Assembly (NCBI GenBank): GCA_014656015.1 | Contig: BNBP01000001.1 | Location: 1-64,000 of the forward strand | DNA: 64,000 bases | Direction: 5' to 3' | From: Streptomyces griseoaurantiacus | Lineage (GTDB): Bacteria; Actinomycetota; Actinomycetes; Streptomycetales; Streptomycetaceae | In this document: piece after piece, positions 20,908 through 29,295 of the stretch | How the letters are laid out: each line of letters opens with the position of its first letter | Numbering within the stretch: the first letter of the stretch is position 1 | Made by a program: the position numbers and the translations under genes | The notes under the pieces: model-generated | The model's input: only the letters and a program-made list of their open reading frames with translations | What the model was told of the DNA's origin: nothing | The model's database searches: none

Positions 20908-20943
20908 CGGCGGTGGCCGCCCGGCCGGGCCGGGCGGCGAACC

Positions 20944-20969
20944 GAGGGCCCCGCGTGCGCGGGGCCCTC
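20944..20969. terminator. bidirectional terminator between convergent genes
   Basis: The 12-bp stem GAGGGCCCCGCG, loop TG, CGCGGGGCCCTC lies between the padR stop (20907) and the oxidoreductase stop (20977). It could terminate both transcripts. Confidence 0.75.
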
Positions 20970-20976
20970 ACCGCGT

Positions 20977-21906
20977 TCACAGCGTCAGGACCAGCTTGCC
21001 CCGGAGGTGGCCGCCGTCCAGCAGTCGGTGCGCCTCGGCGACCCGCTCGAACGGGAACGTCTCCTGCACATGCACCCGGAGCGCACCGCGCTCGACGAGG
21101 TCCACCAGCCCCCGCAGCCCCACCGGGTCGGGGTCGACCGCGACGCCGCTGAAGCGCATGCCGGCCGCCTCGCACGCGGTGATGAGCGCCGTTTCCTGCT
21201 CGGCGACCGCCGTCACCAGATGGCCGCCCGGGCGGAGCACACGGAGTGAACGCCCGGCGGTGTCGCCGCCGACCGTGTCGAGCACGAGGTCGATGTCGCG
21301 GACCGCCTCGGCGAAGTCGGTCGTCGTGTGGTCGATCACCTCGTCGGCGCCGAGATCCTCGACGAACGCGCGCTTGCCACCGCTCGCGGTCGTGACCACG
21401 TACGCGCCCCTCGCCTTGGCGATCTGGATCGCCACGTGGCCCACGCCGCCGCCCCCGCCGTGGACCAGGACACGGTCGCCCTCGCCGACGCCGCCCAGGT
21501 CGACGAGGGCCTGCCACGCCGTCAGCCCGACGATCGGCAGCGCGGCCGCCTCGACGTGCGGGAGCGAGGCCGGCTTGCGCACCAGGTGCAGCGCGGGCGC
21601 CGCCACGAACTCCGCGTATGCGCCCGCCGCACGCGGGAACAGCGGCATCCCGAAGACCTCGTCGCCGGGCCGGAGCCGCCAGGTCCCCGGTGCCCCTTCG
21701 ACGACACCGCTGATGTCCCAGCCGAGGACGAACGGCGGCCGGCCGAGCAGCGGGAACTCGCCGGCGCGCAGCCGCGCCTCCAGCGGGTTCAGGCCGATCG
21801 CCGCGACCCGGACGAGGACCTCGGTCGGCTGGACCCGGGGAACCGGCGCCTCCTCGACGGTGAGGACCTCGGGGCCGCCGAGCGTGTGCTGGGTGATGAC
21901 GCGCAT
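20977..21906 (-). CDS. NADP-dependent quinone oxidoreductase-like protein (MDR superfamily)
   Basis: 309 residues. The N-terminal catalytic domain contains VRVAAIGLNPLEARLRAG and GWDISGVVE. The Rossmann domain has VLVHGGGGGVGHVAIQIAK. The structural and catalytic zinc cysteines of alcohol dehydrogenases are absent, so it belongs to the zinc-independent quinone-oxidoreductase branch. It is divergent from an HxlR regulator 78 bases away, a pairing typical of quinone or electrophile stress sensing. ATG 21906 follows AGGAGAA. Confidence 0.9.
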   Translation of the reverse strand: MRVITQHTLGGPEVLTVEEAPVPRVQPTEVLVRVAAIGLNPLEARLRAGEFPLLGRPPFVLGWDISGVVEGAPGTWRLRPGDEVFGMPLFPRAAGAYAEFVAAPALHLVRKPASLPHVEAAALPIVGLTAWQALVDLGGVGEGDRVLVHGGGGGVGHVAIQIAKARGAYVVTTASGGKRAFVEDLGADEVIDHTTTDFAEAVRDIDLVLDTVGGDTAGRSLRVLRPGGHLVTAVAEQETALITACEAAGMRFSGVAVDPDPVGLRGLVDLVERGALRVHVQETFPFERVAEAHRLLDGGHLRGKLVLTL

Positions 21907-21984
21907 GATTCTCCTGAAGGGAAGGTCCGGTGGAGGAGAACCACGCTAGGCAGCCGACGGGAACCGGCAGGTACCTTTGGCGCC

Positions 21985-22365
21985 ATGAGCCGTTTCGCGA
22001 CCGGTGACGTCTTCCTCTCCGACTGCCCGGGGCGGCTGCCGTTCGAGATGCTCGCCGACAAGTGGTCGGTGGTCGTCCTCGCCGGACTCGGCAAGGGCCC
22101 GGTGCGCCACGGCGAACTGGCCGCGATGATCGGCGGGATCTCCCGCAAGGTGCTCACCCAGACCCTCAGGCGGCTCCAGGCGCACGGGCTCGTCTCCCGC
22201 CACTCCCACGCCGAGGTGCCGCCGCGCGTCGAGTACGCGCTCACCCCGCTCGGACAGACCCTGATCGAGCCGATCCACATGCTGACCGAGTGGGCGAGGG
22301 AGCACGGAGAGGCGGTGCTCGACGCGCTCGAGGCCGCGCCGGACCCCGCCCCCGCGGATCACTGA
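21985..22365 (+). CDS. HxlR-family transcriptional regulator
   Basis: 126 residues with the HxlR winged helix (DCPGRLPFEMLADKWSVVVL, then HGELAAMIGGISRKVLTQTL, and a wing ending RVEYALTPLG). Cys14 in the N-terminus is at the position used by some QorR/YodB-type redox sensors. It probably represses the divergent oxidoreductase. TACCTT at 21972, with the ATG 8 bases further on and no ribosome site, suggests leaderless translation. Confidence 0.9.
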   Translation: MSRFATGDVFLSDCPGRLPFEMLADKWSVVVLAGLGKGPVRHGELAAMIGGISRKVLTQTLRRLQAHGLVSRHSHAEVPPRVEYALTPLGQTLIEPIHMLTEWAREHGEAVLDALEAAPDPAPADH

Positions 22366-22511
22366 CGCCCCCACGGGCCGCGGCAGCCGCTCTCGGGGTT
22401 CCGTGTCATACCTGAGGAGGAGACGCGTGGGGCGGAACCCACCGTGCGTGGGACGCGGGAATGCTGCGCGCTGCGGATGACGCGGACCACCGGGGTTGAT
22501 GGGATGGGGAC

Positions 22512-23045
22512 GTGCCACCGACCCAGTGCAGGCAGCCGGCCGCCGTGCCCGCTCCGCACCGCAGCGACCTCGACCCGCAGCTCACCGACGAGCTGGCGTC
22601 CATGGTCGTCGCGGCACGCCGCCGCGCGGTCCGCGACGGCGACCGTCAGATCGACACCGCCCACCTCCTGCACGCCCTGCTGGAGTCCGACCCCGAGGTG
22701 CGGGCCGCGATCGGGGACCGCCGCAAGGTGGCCCGGCTGCTCGGCTACCTCGTGCAACGCAGCATCGGTTACGGGCTGCGCTGGCAGAGCAGCGTCGAGG
22801 ACTCCGGCGCCGTACCGGCCCTGCGCGGGCCCGGCGGGCTGTCGCCTGCGGCGGCCGAGGCCATGGCGGCGGCCCGGCGGCGGGCACGGCGTGGCCGGCG
22901 CGGTGCGGCACGCGGGATGGACGTCCTCGCGGCGGTGACCGGTGACCCCGGTTCGCGGGCGGTGGAGGTGCTGCGCCGGGCGGGCGTCGAACCGGCGGTT
23001 CTGCTGGGGCGGATCGCGCTCTCGGAGTACCTCACCCGGTACTGA
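22512..23045 (+). CDS. Clp N-terminal (ClpR) domain protein without ATPase domain
   Basis: 177 residues. It shows two repeats like the Clp_N domain: AARRRAVRDGDRQIDTAHLL...LLESDPEVRAAI, then LSPAAAEAMAAARRRARRG...VLAAVTGDPGSRAVEVL. No AAA+ or protease domain follows. Stand-alone Clp_N proteins in streptomycetes may act as adaptors or decoys for ClpC, but this is unproven. GTG 22512 has only a weak ribosome site (ATGGGGA), so the start is uncertain. Confidence 0.75.
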   Translation: MPPTQCRQPAAVPAPHRSDLDPQLTDELASMVVAARRRAVRDGDRQIDTAHLLHALLESDPEVRAAIGDRRKVARLLGYLVQRSIGYGLRWQSSVEDSGAVPALRGPGGLSPAAAEAMAAARRRARRGRRGAARGMDVLAAVTGDPGSRAVEVLRRAGVEPAVLLGRIALSEYLTRY

Positions 23046-23153
23046 GGACGGACGGCGGCCGAAAACCCGTGGCGCGCCCGAGGGCCCTGGGCGACAGGGG
23101 CGAGGGCGACAGGGGCGATCGAGAGTGACGGTGCTGTCGGCGCCTGTCATCAT

Positions 23154-24212
23154 GTGCCGGTGCGTACCTCTGGAGACGGCTCGAACGGCACGAACGGCCG
23201 TGGACACGGCACGGCGCTGGGGCTCGCCCTCGGCTCCGCGCTCGCCTTCGGCGGCTCGGGAGTCGCGGCGAAGCCCCTGATCGAAGCGGGCCTCGAGCCC
23301 CTGCACGTGGTGTGGCTGCGGGTCGCGGGCGCCGCCGTGGTGATGCTCCCCGTCGCCGTACGGCACCGCGCGCTGGTGCGCGACCGCCCCGCGCTGCTGC
23401 TGGGGTACGCGCTGCTCGCCGTCGCCGGCGTCCAGGCCTGCTACTTCGCGGCGATCTCCCGCATCCCGGTCGGGGTGGCGCTGCTCGTGGAGTACCTCGC
23501 GCCCGCCCTCGTCCTGGGCTGGGTGCGGTTCGTGCAGCGGCGGCCGGTGTCGCGCTCGGCCGCGGTCGGGGTCGTCCTCGCGGCCGGCGGGCTGGCCTGC
23601 GTGGTGGAGGTCTGGTCGGGGCTCGCCTTCGACGCGCTCGGGCTGGTGCTCGCGCTCGGCGCGGCCTGCTGCCAGGTCGGCTACTTCATCCTGTCCGACC
23701 ACGGCGGCGACGCCGCGGAGGGGCGCGCGCCCGACCCGCTCGGGGTGATCGCGTACGGCCTGCTCGGCGGGGCGCTCGTCCTGACGCTCCTGGCGCGGCC
23801 GTGGGGGATGGACTGGTCGGTCCTCGGGGGCGACACGGCCATGAACGGCACCCGGGTGCCGGCCGTGCTGCTGCTGGGCTGGATCGTGCTGATCGCGACC
23901 GTCCTCGCCTACGCCACCGGGGTCCTGGCGGTACGCCGGCTCTCGCCTCAGGTGGCGGGAGTCGTGGCCTGCCTGGAGGCGGTGATCGCGACGGTCCTGG
24001 CCTGGGTGCTGCTCGGCGAACACCTCTCGGCACCGCAGGTGGTGGGCGGCGCGGTGGTGCTGGCCGGGGCGTACGTGGCGCAGCGGGCCGTACCGGCGCC
24101 TTCCTCCCCGGCCGGCCAGGGGGCGGCGGCGTCCGGGGCGGGACGGGACACCGCGAGCCCGGCGCCCCGCGACCCCGCCGACGCCCACCCGGGCGGCCCT
24201 CCGCGCGGCTGA
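23154..24212 (+). CDS. EamA/DMT-superfamily transporter
   Basis: 352 residues with ten hydrophobic segments forming two EamA repeats (ALGLALGSALAFGGSGVAAK in the first; GVVACLEAVIATVLAWVLLG in the second). The C-terminal ~35 residues are hydrophilic, Pro/Ala-rich and low complexity. The family exports small metabolites or amino acids; the substrate is unknown. GTG 23154 and GTG 23160 are both possible starts, with no ribosome site, so translation may be leaderless. Confidence 0.85.
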   Translation: MPVRTSGDGSNGTNGRGHGTALGLALGSALAFGGSGVAAKPLIEAGLEPLHVVWLRVAGAAVVMLPVAVRHRALVRDRPALLLGYALLAVAGVQACYFAAISRIPVGVALLVEYLAPALVLGWVRFVQRRPVSRSAAVGVVLAAGGLACVVEVWSGLAFDALGLVLALGAACCQVGYFILSDHGGDAAEGRAPDPLGVIAYGLLGGALVLTLLARPWGMDWSVLGGDTAMNGTRVPAVLLLGWIVLIATVLAYATGVLAVRRLSPQVAGVVACLEAVIATVLAWVLLGEHLSAPQVVGGAVVLAGAYVAQRAVPAPSSPAGQGAAASGAGRDTASPAPRDPADAHPGGPPRG

Positions 24213-24259
24213 CCCCGCGTATCCCGCCGCGGCTCTGGGACGCCCGCCCTCCAGTCCTC

Positions 24260-24430
24260 GACCGGAGCCCGCCGTCCCGTAGGCCGACCGGAGCCCGGCG
24301 TCCCGCGGCCCCGACGGCGCCCGCCGTCCCGTCCCGACCGGAGCCCGGCGTCCCGCGGCCCCGACGGCGCCCGCCGTCCCGTCCCGACCGGCGCCCGGCG
24401 CCCGGCGCCCGGAGCCCGGCGCCCGGCGGC
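24260..24430. repeat. GC-rich tandem repeat, 50-bp unit
   Basis: Two perfect adjacent copies of a 50-bp unit starting GACCGGAGCCCGGCGTCCCG lie at 24286-24335 and 24336-24385. A partial copy precedes them (24260-24285) and a degenerate GCCCGGC-type run follows (24386-24430). The array fills the gap between two convergent genes, whose stops are at 24212 and 24431. Confidence 0.85.
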
Positions 24431-25186
24431 TCACCGTCCCGGCAGGTACTCCGGCGCCGCGGTCCCCGGCGCCAGCGCCGGATCGGCGATCGGCGCCCCG
24501 TACGCCGGGCGGACCGGCACCACGCCCGCCCAGTGCGGCAGGCCGAGGTCCTCAGGCTCGTCGTTGACCCCGCCGGTGCGTGCCTTCGCCGAGACCTCCC
24601 GAAGGTCCAGGCGCAGCACGGCCGTCGCGGCCAGCTCCTTGGCGTTGGCCGGGCGGGAGTCGGCCGAGCGGCCCGCCACCACGTGGTCGACCAGCGCGTC
24701 CAGTGCCGCCCGCTTCTCCTCGGGTTCGGTCACCGGTTCGGCGAGGCCGTGCACCACCACCGAGCGGTAGTTGATCGAGTGGTGGAAGGCCGACCGCGCC
24801 AGCACCAGGCCGTCGACGTGCGTGACGGTCAGGCACACCGGCAGCCCCGGCGCAGACTGCTCCCCCTCCTCCCGCTCCTCGTCGCGCTCCTTCGCGTGTC
24901 CCGGGCCGCGCCCCGCCATCCGCAGGGGCCGCGAGCCCGTCGACCCGTGGACGTACAGCCGCTCGCCGACCCTCGCGAACAGTGTCGGCAGCACCACCGG
25001 CGCTCCGTCGCGCACGAAGCCGAGATGGCAGACGTAGGCCTCGTCGAGTATCGAATGCACGAGGTCCCTGTCGTACGAGGCGCGGTTCGCGGAGCGCGTG
25101 GGGACCGTGCGGTCGGTCGGGGCGTAGGCGGCGGGCGGGTCCTGCGAGGCGGGCGGCGTGATCCCCCGCGCGGTGGTGTGGGGCAT
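24431..25186 (-). CDS. pyridoxamine 5'-phosphate oxidase-family flavin-binding protein
   Basis: 251 residues. The split-barrel FMN-binding fold is visible in ILDEAYVCHLGFVRDGAPVV, RLYVHGSTGSR and LTVTHVDGLVLARSAFHHSIN. An acidic insertion (AKERDEEREEGE) interrupts it. Streptomycetes often pair this protein divergently with a MocR regulator, as here (117-base gap containing a palindrome), so it is the probable regulatory target. Cofactor FMN or F420 cannot be decided. Confidence 0.87.
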   Translation of the reverse strand: MPHTTARGITPPASQDPPAAYAPTDRTVPTRSANRASYDRDLVHSILDEAYVCHLGFVRDGAPVVLPTLFARVGERLYVHGSTGSRPLRMAGRGPGHAKERDEEREEGEQSAPGLPVCLTVTHVDGLVLARSAFHHSINYRSVVVHGLAEPVTEPEEKRAALDALVDHVVAGRSADSRPANAKELAATAVLRLDLREVSAKARTGGVNDEPEDLGLPHWAGVVPVRPAYGAPIADPALAPGTAAPEYLPGR

Positions 25187-25288
25187 GGCGGCTGGTCTCC
25201 TCTTGGGTGTCGTGGGCGTGCGCGGCTCCGCCTGCCAGGCTCCGCCCGGCTCGGCTTCCGACGCGCATGCCCCCTGTACACGGGCTAT

Positions 25289-25306
25289 TGCACTAGTGCA
25301 TAATGT
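25289..25306. promoter_or_regulatory. palindromic operator between the divergent flavoprotein and mocR genes
   Basis: The perfect 12-bp palindrome TGCACTAGTGCA (25289-25300) directly abuts TAATGT (25301-25306), a good -10 box for the rightward gene. It is a likely binding site for the MocR product, placed to control both directions. Confidence 0.6.
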
Positions 25307-25311
25307 GGTTT

Positions 25312-26643
25312 GTGCTAGGAGAATATACGTTCACCGGGCGGCGCGCGGCCGAGATTTCCGCGAGCATCGAGGGCGCGGTGGGCAGCGGTGCGCTGACCCC
25401 CGGCCAACTGCTCCCGCCCATGCGCGAGTTGGCGCGCTCCCTCGGAGTGAACCCGAACACCGTCGCGGCCGCGTACCGCACCCTGCGGGAGCGCGGGGTC
25501 ATCGAGACGGACGGGCGGCGCGGCAGCCGGGTCCGGGCGAAGCCGGCGACGACCGCACGGGAGTACGCACGGATCCAGGTCCCGGAAGGGGTGCGCAACC
25601 TCGCGGACGGCAACCCCGACCCCGCGCTCCTGCCCGCGCTGGCGGAGGCGTTCGCGGTGGCCGCCGTCCGGGCCGACCGCGAGCCCGTGCTGTACGGGGA
25701 GGACGCCGTGGAACCCGAACTGGTCCGCCTCGCCCGGGCCGGACTGGACGCGGACGGCGTACCGGACGGGCCGGTGATGGTCGCCTCGGGATCGCTGGAC
25801 GCGATCGAACGGGTCCTCGTCGCCCGTCTGCGGCCCGGCGACGCGGTCGCCGTCGAGGACCCCGGCTGGGGCGCCCTGCTCGATCTCGTCCCCGCCCTCG
25901 GGCTGCGCACGGTCCCGGTGCGGGTCGACGACGAGGGGCCGCTTCCTGCGGACGTCCGCGCCGCCCTCTCCGCCGGCGCGCGGGCCCTCGTCGTCACGGC
26001 CCGGGCGCAGAACCCCACCGGCGCCGCCGTGGGCGCCGCCCGCGCGGACGACCTGCGGGCCGTCCTGGACGGCTACCCGGAGACCCTGCTGATCGAGGAC
26101 GACCACGGCCACGCCATCGTCGACCTCCCCCTGCACCCGCTGGCCGGAACCACTCGCCACTGGGCGCTGGTCCGTTCCGTGGCCAAGGCGTACGGGCCCG
26201 ACCTGCGGCTCGCCGTGCTCACCGGGGACGAGGTCACCGTCGACCGGGTGCACGGCCGGCAGCGGCTCGGGCCCGGCTGGGTGAGCCGGCTGCTGCAGCG
26301 GGCCCTCGTACGGTTGTGGGCCGAAGGAGCGGTGGACGTGCCGGCCGTGGCGGCGGCCTACCGGAGCCGGCGCGAGGCCCTGATCGGCGCGCTCGCGGAG
26401 CGCGGGGTGCGCGCCCACGGGCGCAGCGGCCTCAACGTGTGGGTACCGGTCCCCGACGAGACCGGCGCGGTGGCCCGGCTGCTGCACGCCGGCTGGGCGG
26501 TCGCGCCCGGCGCCCGCTTCCGCGCGGCGGCACCGCCCGGCATCCGCGTCACCGTCTCCACCCTCGCGCCGGAGGAGACCGGGGCGGTCGCGGAGGCCGT
26601 CGCCGCGGCCGTCGCACCGGCGCCCGGACCCCGCTACGTGTGA
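25312..26643 (+). CDS. MocR-family transcriptional regulator with aminotransferase domain
   Basis: 443 residues. A GntR winged helix occupies about residues 5-70 (TPGQLLPPMRELARSLGVNP, AYRTLRERGVIE). A fold-type I PLP domain follows, with DPGWG, NPTG and the PLP lysine K292 in RSVAKAYGPDLRLAVL. MocR proteins sense PLP or amines and regulate neighbouring vitamin B6 or amine genes; the divergent flavoprotein is the natural target. GTG 25312 lies 6 bases after TAATGT, suggesting a leaderless mRNA; ATG 25303 is the alternative. Confidence 0.9.
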   Translation: MLGEYTFTGRRAAEISASIEGAVGSGALTPGQLLPPMRELARSLGVNPNTVAAAYRTLRERGVIETDGRRGSRVRAKPATTAREYARIQVPEGVRNLADGNPDPALLPALAEAFAVAAVRADREPVLYGEDAVEPELVRLARAGLDADGVPDGPVMVASGSLDAIERVLVARLRPGDAVAVEDPGWGALLDLVPALGLRTVPVRVDDEGPLPADVRAALSAGARALVVTARAQNPTGAAVGAARADDLRAVLDGYPETLLIEDDHGHAIVDLPLHPLAGTTRHWALVRSVAKAYGPDLRLAVLTGDEVTVDRVHGRQRLGPGWVSRLLQRALVRLWAEGAVDVPAVAAAYRSRREALIGALAERGVRAHGRSGLNVWVPVPDETGAVARLLHAGWAVAPGARFRAAAPPGIRVTVSTLAPEETGAVAEAVAAAVAPAPGPRYV

Positions 26644-26704
26644 CCGGCCCGACGAAACGGGACCCGATGAAACGGGACCCGATGAACGGGAGCGGAGGAG
26701 GGGC

Positions 26705-27721
26705 CTACGACCGCGCCCGGCTCTGCGTCAGGGCCGCGCCCGCCACCACGATCACCGCGCCGACCGGCGTGGACCACGCGAGCGGCTCGTGCAGGATCGC
26801 CACGCCCGCGGCGGTGGCGATCACCGGGATGAAGTAGGTGACCATCTGCGCCGTCGTGGGCCCCACCTCGGCCACCAGCCCGTACTGCAGCAGTACGGCG
26901 AGGCCCGTGCCGAGGGCGCCCAGGGCGAGGACGGCGAGCAGCGGGAGCACGGGGAAGGCGTGCGGCAGCTCGGTGAACAGCGGGGTGACCACCGCGAGCT
27001 GCACCGTGGCCAGCAGGAGCTGGGCGCCGGTGAGCGAGAGGTGGGAGGCGCCGGTGCCGGCCAGGGTGCGGCGGACGTAGATCCAGCCGACGGGGTAGCT
27101 CAGCGAGGCGAGCAGGGCCATCGCGGTGCCCGTGGCGTCCAGGCCGTGGAAGCCCTGCCAGGCGCCCAGCACGGTGAGCACGCCCAGGAAGCCGAGGCCG
27201 AGTCCGGCGAAACGGCGCCGGGTCGGGCGGTCCTCGGAGAGCGCCACCAGGGAGAGCGCCATGCCCCACAGCGGCGAGGTCGCGTTGCAGATGCCCGCGA
27301 GCGTCGAGGGGACGGTCAGCTCCGCGTAGGCGAACAGTGAGAACGGCAGCGCGTTGAGCAGCAGTGCCGCCACCGCGAGGTGCCCCCAGGTGCGGGCCCC
27401 GCGCGGCAGCCGCTCGCGCTTGACCGCCATCGCGGCCACCAGCACCGCCGTGCCGAACAGCAGCCTGCCGAAGGTCACCTGGAACGGGGCGTAGGCGTGG
27501 GTGCCGACCTTGATGAGCAGGAAGCTGAAGCCCCAGATCAGCGACAGGAGCCCGAAGCGCAGCCGCCAGTCGAGCGCGGGCCGGCCCGCCGGGGTCCGGG
27601 CGGAGGCGGGAACCGGGGGCGGAGCGGAATCCGGGGCGGGCGCCAGGGTCGGCGCGGGGCCGGCCGGGGTCGGTGCGGCCGTTTCGGACGCGGGGGTGCG
27701 CGAGGAGGCGGTGGTGCTCAT
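26705..27721 (-). CDS. EamA/DMT-superfamily transporter (LysR-linked)
   Basis: 338 residues. A Pro/Ala-rich cytoplasmic N-terminus (~45 residues) precedes ten membrane helices in two EamA repeats (LLSLIWGFSFLLIKVGTHAY; VTYFIPVIATAAGVAILHEP). It is probably a metabolite or amino-acid exporter. It is divergent from a LysR gene 74 bases away whose intergenic region contains paired repeats, so the LysR protein likely regulates it. ATG 27721 is chosen over the frame's further upstream extension. Confidence 0.87.
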   Translation of the reverse strand: MSTTASSRTPASETAAPTPAGPAPTLAPAPDSAPPPVPASARTPAGRPALDWRLRFGLLSLIWGFSFLLIKVGTHAYAPFQVTFGRLLFGTAVLVAAMAVKRERLPRGARTWGHLAVAALLLNALPFSLFAYAELTVPSTLAGICNATSPLWGMALSLVALSEDRPTRRRFAGLGLGFLGVLTVLGAWQGFHGLDATGTAMALLASLSYPVGWIYVRRTLAGTGASHLSLTGAQLLLATVQLAVVTPLFTELPHAFPVLPLLAVLALGALGTGLAVLLQYGLVAEVGPTTAQMVTYFIPVIATAAGVAILHEPLAWSTPVGAVIVVAGAALTQSRARS

Positions 27722-27745
27722 GACGGCCAGCCTCCCTCGCCCCAC

Positions 27746-27788
27746 CTCGTAGCACAATCGAGATTTCCCGCGCGATATCTCGTAGCAT
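27746..27788. promoter_or_regulatory. LysR-type operator region between transporter and lysR
   Basis: The direct repeat CTCGTAGCA occurs at 27746-27754 and 27779-27787, 33 bases (about three helical turns) apart. Inside lies the inverted repeat CGAGAT (27759-27764)/ATCTCG (27777-27782). The second copy contains TAGCAT, a -10 box 7 bases before the lysR ATG. Confidence 0.6.
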
Positions 27789-27795
27789 CACTTAC

Positions 27796-28731
27796 ATGTT
27801 GAACCTGGAACGCCTGCGCACGCTCGACGCCCTCGCGCAGCACGGCTCGGTGAGCGCCGCCGCCGAGGGGCTGCACGTGACGACCTCGGCCGTCTCCCAG
27901 CAGCTCGCGAAGCTGGAGCGCGAGGTCGGCCAGCGGCTGCTGGCCAAGAACGGGCGGGGCGTCCGGCTGACCGACGCCGGGCGGCTGCTCGCCGAGCACG
28001 CCGCGCGCATCCTGTCCCAGGTCGAACTGGCCCGCTCCGATCTGGAGGCCCAACGGGGGCGCGTGGTGGGCGAACTGCGCCTGGCCGCCTTCCCCACGGC
28101 CGCGCGCGGGCTGTTCCCGGCCGCGCTCGCCGGGCTGCGCGCCCGGCACCCCTCGCTGCGGCTGCGCTCCTGCGAGTTGGAGCCGGAGGCGGGCGTCGCC
28201 GGGGTCGTCCGCGGGGACCTCGACCTCGCCGTCGTCCTGGACTGGTACAACAAGCCGATGCCGCTGCCGGAGGGGCTGGTGAAGGCCTCGCTCCTCGACG
28301 ACCCGGCCGATGTGGCCATGCCGGCCGGGCACCGGCTCGCGGACCGCGCGGAGGTCGATCTCGGGGAGTTCGCCCACGACGAGTGGATCACCTGGAACGA
28401 GGGCGAGTTCTGCCACGAGTGGCTCCTGTTCACCCTGCGCTCCAAGGGTGTCGAGCCGATCATCGGACACCGCGCCGCCGAGACGCACACCCAGCTCAGG
28501 ATGGTCGCCGCCGGGCTGGGCGTGTGCGTCGCGCCCGTGCTCGGCCGGGACCCGATGCCGGAGGGCGTGGTCACCGTTCCGGTACGGCAGCGGGTGCGCC
28601 GGCACGTCTACGTGGTGTGGCGCGCCGACGCCGACCGCCGCCCGTCGATCCGGGCGGCGGTCGCGGCGCTGCGGGAGGCGGCGGAGACGGTGGGGGCGGA
28701 GACGGTGGGGGCGCCCCGCGAGAACGGGTAG
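27796..28731 (+). CDS. LysR-family transcriptional regulator
   Basis: 311 residues. An N-terminal HTH (LNLERLRTLDALAQHGSVSA, TTSAVSQQLAKLEREVG) precedes the two-lobed effector-binding domain starting around residue 90. A nine-residue duplication near the end (two copies of AETVG) is encoded by a short tandem repeat. It likely regulates the divergent DMT transporter through the repeats at 27746-27788. The ATG probably starts a leaderless or very short-leader mRNA. Confidence 0.92.
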   Translation: MLNLERLRTLDALAQHGSVSAAAEGLHVTTSAVSQQLAKLEREVGQRLLAKNGRGVRLTDAGRLLAEHAARILSQVELARSDLEAQRGRVVGELRLAAFPTAARGLFPAALAGLRARHPSLRLRSCELEPEAGVAGVVRGDLDLAVVLDWYNKPMPLPEGLVKASLLDDPADVAMPAGHRLADRAEVDLGEFAHDEWITWNEGEFCHEWLLFTLRSKGVEPIIGHRAAETHTQLRMVAAGLGVCVAPVLGRDPMPEGVVTVPVRQRVRRHVYVVWRADADRRPSIRAAVAALREAAETVGAETVGAPRENG

Positions 28732-28734
28732 GCC

Positions 28735-29202
28735 TCAGGTCCGACCCAGTTTGCGGAAGTCCCAGGAGACCGTCTTCTCCGGGGTGAGCCGGATCCAGGC
28801 GTGCCGGCCGTCGTGCGGCATCTCCTCGATACCGAAGTTCTTCCGCGCGAACAGGGTCTCCGGCACGTCCAGTTCGGCGCGCAGTTCACCGGTGCGCGGG
28901 ACCTCGCCCACGAACTCCGCGGTCCCCGACAGCTCCACTCCCCGCAGTTCCTCGTACTCCTCGCCGGTGTCGACGACGACGGCGATCCTCGGGTCCCGGC
29001 GCAGATGCGCCCAGCGCTTGCTGCGCACCACCGAGTACAGCCACATCGAGGTGCCGTCCCACACGAACCACAGGGTGCTGACGTGCGGGGCACCCTCGGC
29101 GGAGACGGTCGCGACCCGGCAGTTGCGCTGGGTGGTGAGGAACTCGTCCAGCTCCGCCGGCGTCATCATGATCCTGCGCCCCCGGCGCTGGGTGGCGGAC
29201 AT
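28735..29202 (-). CDS. pyridoxamine 5'-phosphate oxidase-family protein, small form
   Basis: 155 residues with the split-barrel fold: RNCRVATVSAEGAPHVSTLWFVWDG-type first strands and RSKRWAHLRRDPRIAVVVDTG. This size and motif are typical of the actinobacterial F420- or FMN-binding general stress group. The substrate is unknown. ATG 29202 is used; the internal MM at residues 12-13 is an alternative start. It is convergent with lysR, with 3 bases between the stops. Confidence 0.82.
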   Translation of the reverse strand: MSATQRRGRRIMMTPAELDEFLTTQRNCRVATVSAEGAPHVSTLWFVWDGTSMWLYSVVRSKRWAHLRRDPRIAVVVDTGEEYEELRGVELSGTAEFVGEVPRTGELRAELDVPETLFARKNFGIEEMPHDGRHAWIRLTPEKTVSWDFRKLGRT

Positions 29203-29295
29203 GCGTATCCCTTCCCCGTTCCTCCGGCTCTTCCTGTCCCGCTGTCTACCCCGCCCGGACCCTCGGGAGTCCCGGCGCGCACCCGCCCCGGCCGG

